DNA of 16,297 nt, taken from assembly GCA_000437595.1 (NCBI GenBank), contig FR899896.1:24355-40651 (forward strand), read 5' to 3'. This DNA comes from Faecalibacterium sp. CAG:74. GTDB taxonomy: Bacteria; Bacillota; Clostridia; Christensenellales; Aristaeellaceae. Within the stretch, counting starts at the first letter, position 1. Each line of letters begins with the position of its first letter. The translations under genes were made by a program, and so were the position numbers. Below, piece by piece: positions 6,217 through 12,334 of the stretch. The notes beneath the pieces are model-generated. The model saw nothing but the letters and a program-made list of their open reading frames with translations, was not told the DNA's origin and did not search any database.

Positions 6217-6250
6217 CCCCTCTGCTTTTGTCGGCGGAGGGGCGTTTTTT
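6217..6250 (+). terminator. Rho-independent terminator upstream of the stalk-protein gene
   Basis: CCCCTCTGC (6217-6225), 8-nt loop, GCGGAGGGG (6234-6242) with one T-G pair, followed by CG and six T. It isolates the next promoter from upstream transcription. With 5831-6216 it makes up a gene-free stretch of about 520 bp that contains only the terminators, the repeat element and the next promoter. Confidence 0.8.
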
Positions 6251-6271
6251 GTGCTTCCGCGAAATTCGAGA

Positions 6272-6300
6272 TTGACAACTTCCCCCGATGGTGGTAAACT
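6272..6300 (+). promoter_or_regulatory. Promoter of the stalk-protein gene
   Basis: TTGACA (6272-6277), 17 nt, TAAACT (6295-6300); a perfect -35 with a reasonable -10, about 50 nt upstream of the start codon. Confidence 0.85.
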
Positions 6301-6352
6301 GGAAAAAACGGAAAGTTTCTGCCCATTTTCGTCGTTTGTTAGGAGGATTGCT

Positions 6353-8245
6353 ATGAGCCCTATTGCCGCCCGGAAAAAGACCATCATCTGGATGATTGCC
6401 GCCATCGTGCTGGCAGTCTCTTCCATCGCACTTGGCGCCGGTCTCATCGTCAGCCACAATTCGCTGACGGACACCCGGAATCAGCTGACGGACACGCAGA
6501 GCGCGCTGTCCTCCACCCAATCCACCTTGGCGGACGCCGAAAACAGCCTGTCCGCCGCGAAGGACACCCTCGCATCCACCGAAGCTGACCTGTCCGCAGC
6601 CAAAGAGACGCTGGATACCACCGCGGCGAACCTCGCGGACACGCAGACCACCCTCGCTGAAACGCAGGGCACGCTTGCTGACCGCGAAACTGAACTGTCC
6701 GCCACGAAGGACACCCTCGCGTCCACCGAAGCCACCCTCGCCGAAACGCAGGGTACGCTTGCTGACCGCGAAACCGAGCTGTCCGCCACGAAGGACACCC
6801 TCGCATCCACCGAAGCCACCCTCGCCGAAACGCAGGGCACGCTTGCTGACCGCGAAACTGAACTGTCCGCGACAAAGGACACCCTCGCGTCCACCGAAGC
6901 CACCCTCGCCGAAACGCAGGGCACGCTTGCTGACCGCGAAACTGAACTGTCCGCGACAAAGGACACCCTCGCATCCACCGAAGCCACCCTCGCAGAAACG
7001 CAGGGCACGCTTGCTGACCGCGAAACCGAACTGTCCGCCACGAAGGACACCCTCGCGTCCACCGAAGCCACCCTCGCAGAAACGCAGACTGCCCTGAGCA
7101 GCCGCGACACCACGCTGGCATCCACGAAGGACACGCTGATGATCACCCAGACCAAACTGGCGGCAGTGAAGGACACGCTGTCCACCACGCAGAACGAACT
7201 GGACACGCTGAAAGCATCCCTGCCGGCAAAGGAATATGAACTGGAGAACACGAAGGAAGCACTCGCCGCGACGGAAGCCGAACTGGCGGTGACGCAGGAC
7301 ACGCTGACTGCCGCGCAGACGGAGCTGTCCGACACAAAAACCAGCCTGTCCGCCACTGAAACCGAGCTGACCACGACGAAGGACACCCTTGCCGACGCCA
7401 CGACGGAATTGTCCGACACCAAGACGGCGCTGACCGCCACCGAAGCCGAGCTCACGACGACGAAGGACACCCTGACCGCAAAGGAATTCGAACTCACCGC
7501 GACGAAGGACACCCTGACCGCAAAGGAAGCCGAACTCACGACGACGAAGGACAGTCTGACCGCAAAGGAAGCCGAACTCACCGCGACGAAGGACACCCTA
7601 AGTGCGAAGGAAGCCGAACTCACCGCGACGAAGGACAGCCTGACCGCAAAGGAAGCCGAACTCGCCGCAACGAAGGACAGTCTGACCGCGAAGGAAGCCG
7701 AACTCACCGCGACGAAGGACAGCCTGACCACCGCCACGACGGAGCTGGAAGCCACAAAGGCAACCCTTGCCGCGACAGAGGCGGAATTGACGACGACGCA
7801 GGAAACCCTCGCCGACGCGCAGGCGATTCTGGCGGCATCGAACGAATCGCTGAGCTTCGCGAAGCTGAACCCGGCGACGCGCGGCACTGACCCCGGCATC
7901 GCGCCCTCCCCGATGGCAAGCGCGGTTCGCGACCCGTCGGAAGCCGTCGCGTTCCTGCTTGTGACAGTCGGCACAAAGACGTACGAGCCGATTCCGCTGC
8001 TGGAGGACGGGTACTACCGGCTGATTCACGGCGTGTGCGTGAACATCATCCACGTCACGGAGACGAGCATCGAGATGACCGACGCCAGCTGCGCCGACCA
8101 CGATTGCATCGCGCAGGGCATCGTGACGCTGGAGAACAAGGACACGCGTGAAGGCGGCAGCTACATCATCTGCCAGCAGAACTTTGTGACGCTGCGGCTC
8201 TGCACCCGCGCGGAGCTGGAAGCGGAAGGCATTGTGCTGCAATAA
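6353..8245 (+). CDS. Membrane-anchored repeat-stalk protein with C-terminal NusG domain II
   Basis: A 630-residue protein; ATG 6353 is 6 nt after AGGAGG. Basic N-terminus (AARKK) and one membrane helix at about 10-34, so the rest is probably outside the cell by the positive-inside rule. Residues 36-503 form a heptad-patterned stalk rich in T, A, L, E, K and D with Leu every seventh position. It includes five identical 28-residue units (100-239) and seven near-identical 14-residue units (about 366-463). The C-terminal domain (about 536-620) fits NusG domain II as found in small Firmicutes membrane proteins: ASCADHDCIAQG (579-590) and GGSYIICQQNFVTLRL (601-616), with Cys 580, 585 and 607. Those relatives are usually about 130 residues; here the stalk is greatly expanded. 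It is a single-gene unit with its own promoter and terminator. Role unknown; a surface spacer or envelope-spanning stalk is plausible. Confidence 0.85.
   Translation: MSPIAARKKTIIWMIAAIVLAVSSIALGAGLIVSHNSLTDTRNQLTDTQSALSSTQSTLADAENSLSAAKDTLASTEADLSAAKETLDTTAANLADTQTTLAETQGTLADRETELSATKDTLASTEATLAETQGTLADRETELSATKDTLASTEATLAETQGTLADRETELSATKDTLASTEATLAETQGTLADRETELSATKDTLASTEATLAETQGTLADRETELSATKDTLASTEATLAETQTALSSRDTTLASTKDTLMITQTKLAAVKDTLSTTQNELDTLKASLPAKEYELENTKEALAATEAELAVTQDTLTAAQTELSDTKTSLSATETELTTTKDTLADATTELSDTKTALTATEAELTTTKDTLTAKEFELTATKDTLTAKEAELTTTKDSLTAKEAELTATKDTLSAKEAELTATKDSLTAKEAELAATKDSLTAKEAELTATKDSLTTATTELEATKATLAATEAELTTTQETLADAQAILAASNESLSFAKLNPATRGTDPGIAPSPMASAVRDPSEAVAFLLVTVGTKTYEPIPLLEDGYYRLIHGVCVNIIHVTETSIEMTDASCADHDCIAQGIVTLENKDTREGGSYIICQQNFVTLRLCTRAELEAEGIVLQ
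6650..7069 (+). repeat. Five 84-bp coding tandem repeats
   Basis: Each unit encodes the same 28 residues, i.e. four heptads TLAETQG, TLADRET, ELSATKD and TLASTEA. The five DNA copies differ at seven sites, all third codon positions and all silent. A partial sixth unit starts at 7070. Confidence 0.95.
7448..7741 (+). repeat. Seven 42-bp coding tandem repeats
   Basis: Units of 14 residues of the form ELTATKDTLTAKEA with a few substitutions (T/A, T/S, A/F); the last unit is divergent (TTATT ending). A second, independent expansion within the same stalk. Confidence 0.9.
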
Positions 8246-8258
8246 TCGAGGATTTTGA

Positions 8259-8290
8259 CCGGGGGCGGCGCAGGCTGCCTCCGGTTTTTT
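8259..8290 (+). terminator. Terminator of the stalk-protein gene
   Basis: CCGGGGGCGGC (8259-8269), GCAG loop, GCTGCCTCCGG (8274-8284), two G-T pairs, then six T. It starts 13 nt after the stop codon. Confidence 0.93.
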
Positions 8291-8326
8291 GCATAATCAG
8301 AAATATCCCCAAGGAGGAAAACGCCC

Positions 8327-8791
8327 ATGCTGACGTATCATCCGACCACCGAAGCCGAGAAAGAAGCCATCTGCGCGTGCCAGTACCCCGGCGAATACGC
8401 GATGTACAACAATCCGCCGTATGCCGAGCAGAAGAAGCACGGATACGGTTTTGCGAATCCGGCAAACAATTTCTATTCCTTTTACGATGGCGAAACGCTG
8501 GTGGGCTTTGTGAACCTGTCGGACGAGGGCAGCGAGGTGTTTTTCGGCATCGGGGCGCATCCCGACCACTGCGGGCATGGGTACGGCACGCAGATGACGG
8601 CGCTGGCGTGGGATTTATCCCAGCGGCTGTATCCGGGCAAGCCGATGTATCTGGAAGTGCGGACGTGGAACACGCGCGCCGTTCGCTGCTACGAGAAGGC
8701 GGGATTCCGGGTGGTGGGCGAGCCGGTGAAGCGGGTGACGCTCAGCGGCGAAGGGACGTTTTACCATATGGTGCGTCAGGCGCAGGGATGA
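8327..8791 (+). CDS. GNAT family N-acetyltransferase
   Basis: A 154-residue acetyltransferase; ATG 8327 follows AAGGAGG by 9 nt. Seen: central strand YDGETLVGFVNL (53-64), VFFGIGAHPDHCGHGYG (71-87) in which HCGHGYG is the acetyl-CoA loop (the usual first Arg/Gln is His), MYLEVRTWNTRAVRCYEKAG (107-126) and FRVVGE (127-132). Substrate unknown. It sits between two terminators, and no sigma-A promoter is evident in the short gap after the stalk gene, so it may depend on read-through or a weak promoter. It is not closely similar to the GNAT pair at 3977-5049. Confidence 0.9.
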   Translation: MLTYHPTTEAEKEAICACQYPGEYAMYNNPPYAEQKKHGYGFANPANNFYSFYDGETLVGFVNLSDEGSEVFFGIGAHPDHCGHGYGTQMTALAWDLSQRLYPGKPMYLEVRTWNTRAVRCYEKAGFRVVGEPVKRVTLSGEGTFYHMVRQAQG

Positions 8792-8844
8792 TTCCGTGCA
8801 AGATGTTGATTTGCCAAGCGGCATCCGCTGCAAATTTGACATTC

Positions 8845-8867
8845 GCCGCCTTTCGGGGCGGCTTTTT
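8845..8867 (+). terminator. Terminator of the third GNAT gene
   Basis: GCCGCC (8845-8850), TTTCGG loop, GGCGGC (8857-8862), then TTTTTGTTTT; 53 nt after the stop. Confidence 0.85.
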
Positions 8868-8919
8868 GTTTTCCCCCGCTGAGCGCCGCCTAAAATCTCT
8901 ATGAATATGTAAAATTCAG

Positions 8920-8948
8920 TTGAAAACAAGCGCAAAGTGTGGTAAAGT
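8920..8948 (+). promoter_or_regulatory. Promoter of the Na/Pi cotransporter gene
   Basis: TTGAAA (8920-8925), 17 nt, TAAAGT (8943-8948), about 75 nt upstream of the start. No clear Pho-box direct repeats were seen next to it. Confidence 0.75.
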
Positions 8949-9023
8949 AGATATGTATGCGATTTTTCCCCGCACAGGCGGAATTCTGCTGCATTGCGGC
9001 ACGCTCGGAGGAAACGAACCATC

Positions 9024-10649
9024 ATGACGATTATGAATGTCTTATCCCTGTTCGGCGGACTGGGGCTGTTCCTGTTCGGAATGCAGCTGATGGGCGAAGC
9101 GCTGGAAAAAGCGGCGGGTACACGGCTGAAAAAGCTGCTGGGCATGGTCACGGGCAACCGCTTCCTCGCCATGCTCGCGGGCATCACCATCACGGCGGTG
9201 GTGCAGTCCTCCTCCGCGACGACGGTCATGGTCGTCGGTTTCGTCAACGCGGGGCTGATCTCCCTGACGCAGGCGGTCGGCGTGATTATGGGCGCAAACA
9301 TCGGCACAACGGTCACGTCGCTGCTGCTGTCGGTGCAGATTGATTTCGCCGCCATCTTCACGTTTCTGGGGCTGATTCTCTCGAATCTTCCCGACAAGTA
9401 CAGAACCGCCAAGCAGTTCGGCACCATCACGATGGGCTTGGGCATCCTGTTCATCGGCATGAACACCATGTCCGGCGCGATGGAGCCGCTGCGGACGTGG
9501 GAGGGCTTCCAGAAGGCGATGGCGTCCATCAACAACCCGATTCTGGGCGTGCTGATTGGCGCGGGCATCACCGCCGTCCTGCAATCCTCCGCCGCCAGCA
9601 TCGGCATCCTGCAAACGCTCGTCGCGCAGGGGCTGATTGGGCTGGACAGCGCCATCTTCATCCTCTTCGGGCAGAATATCGGCACTTGCGTCACGGCGCT
9701 GCTGGCGTGCGCGGGCACAAACTCCACCGCCAAGCGCGCGGCGACGGTGCACCTGCTCTTCAACGTCATCGGCACGGTGATTTTCGTCATCATCGCCTGC
9801 TGCCTGCCGCTGGCAAGCTGGGTCGAGATGCTCTCCCCCGGCAACCTCAAGCTGCAAATCGCCATTGTCCACATTCTCTTCAACGTCACAACGACGGCAC
9901 TGCTGCTGCCCGCCGCAAGCTGGCTGGAGAAGCTCGCTTGCCTGATCATCAAGGACGACGGCTCGGCAGGCGAAGCGATGAAGCTGGTCTACTTTGACGC
10001 GCGTATGCTCAAAACGCCCCCGATTGCCGTGGCGCAGCTGTTCAACGAAGTGCAGCGCATGGGAAGCATCGCGATGGGCAACTTCCAGCGCGCAATGGAG
10101 TGCTTCAACGAGTGGGATGAGAAGAAGTCCGAAGAGCTGGCGCGCAACGAGGACGTGCTGGACTACCTGAACCGCGAAATCACCGATTCGCTGGTGGAAG
10201 TGAAGGGGCTTGACCTGTCCGAGAAGGACACGAAGCTGGTCGGCTCGCTCTTCCACGTCGTCAACGACATGGAGCGCATTGGCGACCACAGCCAGAACAT
10301 CCTCGAATCCGCGCAGCTGAAGAATCAGGACGAGGTGAAATTCTCGCCCAAGGCGGTACAGGAGCTGGAAAGCCTGTCGAACCTTGTGCGCGCGCAGGTG
10401 CAGCGCTCGCTTGACATGTTCAAGGCGCAGGTGACGGACAATGTGCTGCTGGGCGAAGTGGAGAGCGTGGAGGACGAAATCGACACGACGACCGAAGCCC
10501 TCCGCAGCCACCACATGGATCGCTTGAAGAACCACAAGTGTTCCGCGAAGAACGGCATGATTTATCTGGACATGCTGACGAACCTCGAACGTATCGGCGA
10601 CCACGCGGAGAATATCGCCACGTCCGCGAAATCCGCAACGGGGATTTGA
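9024..10649 (+). CDS. Na/Pi-cotransporter II family protein with PhoU domain
   Basis: A 541-residue inner-membrane protein that probably imports phosphate with sodium. The membrane part (about 1-310) has the two inverted family repeats: QSSSATT (61-67) with GANIGTT (90-96), and QSSAAS (187-192) with GQNIGTC (216-222). The cytoplasmic C-terminal part (about 345-541) is a PhoU-like helical domain with its paired metal-binding motifs NDMERIGDHSQNI and TNLERIGDHAENI. This architecture and length are standard for the clostridial NptA/PhoU fusion. Start at ATG 9024, with GGAGG 12 nt upstream (slightly long); an ATG at 9033 is the alternative. Single-gene unit; the shared bidirectional terminator follows. 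Confidence 0.95.
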   Translation: MTIMNVLSLFGGLGLFLFGMQLMGEALEKAAGTRLKKLLGMVTGNRFLAMLAGITITAVVQSSSATTVMVVGFVNAGLISLTQAVGVIMGANIGTTVTSLLLSVQIDFAAIFTFLGLILSNLPDKYRTAKQFGTITMGLGILFIGMNTMSGAMEPLRTWEGFQKAMASINNPILGVLIGAGITAVLQSSAASIGILQTLVAQGLIGLDSAIFILFGQNIGTCVTALLACAGTNSTAKRAATVHLLFNVIGTVIFVIIACCLPLASWVEMLSPGNLKLQIAIVHILFNVTTTALLLPAASWLEKLACLIIKDDGSAGEAMKLVYFDARMLKTPPIAVAQLFNEVQRMGSIAMGNFQRAMECFNEWDEKKSEELARNEDVLDYLNREITDSLVEVKGLDLSEKDTKLVGSLFHVVNDMERIGDHSQNILESAQLKNQDEVKFSPKAVQELESLSNLVRAQVQRSLDMFKAQVTDNVLLGEVESVEDEIDTTTEALRSHHMDRLKNHKCSAKNGMIYLDMLTNLERIGDHAENIATSAKSATGI

Positions 10650-10671
10650 GTTATCCACATTGCTTCCACAT

Positions 10672-10707
10672 AAAAACCTCGCGACAGGTAATGCCGCGAG
10701 GTTTTTT
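10672..10707. terminator. Bidirectional terminator between convergent genes
   Basis: AAAAACCTCGCG (10672-10683), 11-nt loop, CGCGAGGTTTTT (10695-10706) plus one more T. The A/T-flanked stem gives a U-tail in both directions, serving the transporter gene on the plus strand and the UPF0489-like gene on the minus strand. Confidence 0.93.
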
Positions 10708-10714
10708 GATGCCC

Positions 10715-11422
10715 TCATATTCCCCTGATATACTCCCCCACGACCTCCACCAGCCCATCCGCCTCCTTCGGCGCGTACCTCGGCGAAATCGCGAGCGTCA
10801 CGAAGTCATACGCCCCCGCCGCGCGGAAATCCCGATAGTCGTCGTACACGCGGAACGGCACGGTCGGCTCTGCGCCGTTTTTCGCGGCGAACATCTGCGC
10901 AGTCAGGGAGTTGAGATGGATGTTGCCGTCCGCGTCAAGCAGCACTTGCGGAATGTCCGCTCGCGAACGCGGATTGCGCACGTTGTCCAGCGACGAAATC
11001 CGCCGCATCGCCAGCGCGAACAGCAGGTAATTCGCCTCATCGAGCTTCTTCTGGGCATAGAAGGCGGCGTAGTCCAGCCGCTTTGGGACGGGCATGGACA
11101 GGACGTTGAACAGCACGAAGTTCGGGCCGGGATAGCCGATGCCGAGGTCGCTGTGCGCGTCAACGTGGGTGACGTCGAAGGGGGCGGTCAGGCGTCCGGC
11201 GGCGATTTGCTCCTCCCAGAACGTGAGGGCTTGGTCATGCGTCTCGAAAATGCGCCCCGGCTTGGGGGCGGTGCGGGACAGACCGCACTGGTTTTCGAGG
11301 AACGCGCGGACGGCGGATGCTTCCCACGGCTCATGTCCGGGGAGGGACGGGCGGTGTCCTAATTCGGCAAGAGGGCAGCAGTCGGCGAGGAAAAAGTCGA
11401 GGTCAATGTCGAGAACGCGCAT
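10715..11422 (-). CDS. UPF0489-like protein (arginase/deacetylase-like metal sites)
   Basis: A 235-residue soluble protein. Its motifs LDIDLDFF (4-11), THVDAHSDL (85-93) and AISPRYAP (211-218) are those of the UPF0489 (C5orf22-related) family. The D-x-D-x-D and H-x-D-x-H-x-D patterns suggest a two-metal hydrolase like arginase or histone deacetylases, but no reaction is established for the family. Start chosen at ATG 11422, with a weak AGAAAGAAG site 7 nt upstream; an in-frame ATG at 11476 lies upstream of the predicted transcript start. It follows yunB by 60 bp without a terminator and also has its own promoter, so it may be read from both. Confidence 0.75.
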   Translation of the reverse strand: MRVLDIDLDFFLADCCPLAELGHRPSLPGHEPWEASAVRAFLENQCGLSRTAPKPGRIFETHDQALTFWEEQIAAGRLTAPFDVTHVDAHSDLGIGYPGPNFVLFNVLSMPVPKRLDYAAFYAQKKLDEANYLLFALAMRRISSLDNVRNPRSRADIPQVLLDADGNIHLNSLTAQMFAAKNGAEPTVPFRVYDDYRDFRAAGAYDFVTLAISPRYAPKEADGLVEVVGEYIRGI

Positions 11423-11464
11423 GGTAATGCTTCTTTCTGCTGAAATCAGCGGGATTTTCGTTCT

Positions 11465-11493
11465 ATTATACCCCATTCCCCCTCACGGCGCAA
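11465..11493 (-). promoter_or_regulatory. Promoter of the UPF0489-like gene, with a leader dyad
   Basis: Minus strand TTGCGC (11493-11488), 17 nt, TATAAT (11470-11465). The -35 overlaps the last codons of yunB. A dyad GCTGA-AA-TCAGC (11439-11450) lies just downstream of the expected start of transcription and could be an operator. Confidence 0.75.
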
Positions 11494-12178
11494 GGTCGAT
11501 GATGCTGTTGTCGCTGCCGCCCTCGGCGAAGGAATCCGGCACTTGCCCGACGATGATGCTTTCTGCCATCGCCATCTGCGTGCTGGCCTGCACGTTTTTC
11601 GCGCCGGTCGGAATGACGATTTGCACGTTCGCAGTCAGGACGAGGGAAATGCGGTGGCGTGTCTGGTTGATGCCGGCAGTGGTGAAATCAGTGCTGAACG
11701 CCGCCTGCACCGAGCCGACAGGCAGAATCTGCACGGCGATGCCCGGCCCCGCGCCCGCCAGCAGCGTCAGCCCGATGGCACTGCCCAGCGGCACGACGAC
11801 GGTTTTCTGCCCCATGGCGGTCAATCTCTCCTGCGCAAGCAGGGACGCCTGCGCCGCCAGACGGTTCATCTCCGGGGTATTCGCCTGAATCAGGCGCACT
11901 TGCCCTTGCTCGTCCTTCTCGACGGTCATCAGGTCGGCGTAATGCACGCCGAGTCCGAGCATCTCAGACGCTGCCTCGTTGAGCGCCTGAATCGCCAGCG
12001 ACCGCGCCGTCGCCTGCGAGAGCGTCAGCACGACATCGGTCACGTTGCGCTCGACGCGGAGAATCAGTAGCGTCAGCAGCACAGGCAGCAGCCACAGTGC
12101 GCGTTTCCACCGCCGCCGGGGAGATTTTCGCCGCTTTGCAGGAATTTTCGCTTCTGATTCGTTGTTTGTCTGGGGCAT
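11483..12178 (-). CDS. yunB: Sporulation protein YunB
   Basis: A 231-residue protein with a basic N-terminus (KRRKSPRRRWKR, 15-26) and one membrane helix (about 27-41). The rest matches YunB: VVVPLGSAIGLTLLAGAGPG (127-146), VQILPVGSV (149-157), FTTAGINQTRHRISL (165-179) and ESIIVGQVPDSF (206-217). In Bacillus, yunB is expressed in the mother cell under SigE and its loss reduces sporulation; the molecular role is unknown. Start at ATG 12178, 7 nt after AAAGGAGG. No clear SigE or SigA promoter was found in the 12179-12300 gap on this strand. It is transcribed away from the penicillin-binding protein gene. Confidence 0.9.
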   Translation of the reverse strand: MPQTNNESEAKIPAKRRKSPRRRWKRALWLLPVLLTLLILRVERNVTDVVLTLSQATARSLAIQALNEAASEMLGLGVHYADLMTVEKDEQGQVRLIQANTPEMNRLAAQASLLAQERLTAMGQKTVVVPLGSAIGLTLLAGAGPGIAVQILPVGSVQAAFSTDFTTAGINQTRHRISLVLTANVQIVIPTGAKNVQASTQMAMAESIIVGQVPDSFAEGGSDNSIIDLAP

Positions 12179-12205
12179 GGTGCATCCTCCTTTCGTCGCC
12201 TGCCA

Positions 12206-12234
12206 TTGCAGGATGCGCGAATATGTGCTATAAT
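12206..12234 (+). promoter_or_regulatory. Promoter of the penicillin-binding protein operon
   Basis: TTGCAG (12206-12211), 17 nt, TATAAT (12229-12234). The leader of about 95 nt contains a small hairpin GTGGAT-TGGC-ATCCAC (12260-12275). Confidence 0.85.
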
Positions 12235-12334
12235 ATAGGATGTAATTCTGTATGCTCTTGTGGATTGGCATCCACGTTTTCATATTCCGCCGGGACGCGC
12301 ATCATGCCGCTGACGGCGCAAAGGGGCTGAAGCA

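Noticed and set aside
5751..6326. 191-codon minus-strand frame across the repeat element
   Set aside because: It is made of hairpin repeat sequence and terminators, has no ribosome site, and crosses the inverted ends; it is a by-product of the element.
6650..7741. CRISPR-like tandem repeats
   Set aside because: The units are contiguous without unique spacers and are multiples of three within one open reading frame; they are protein repeats.
6481..7974. 497-codon minus-strand frame opposite the stalk protein (Ser/Val/Ala repeats)
   Set aside because: It mirrors the repeat structure of the coding strand; the plus frame has the promoter, AGGAGG site, membrane helix, terminator and NusG domain II.
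9042..10718. 558-codon open frame on the minus strand opposite the Na/Pi cotransporter
   Set aside because: Antisense shadow: Arg/Val/His-rich low-complexity translation, no ribosome site, and full overlap with a recognised transporter.
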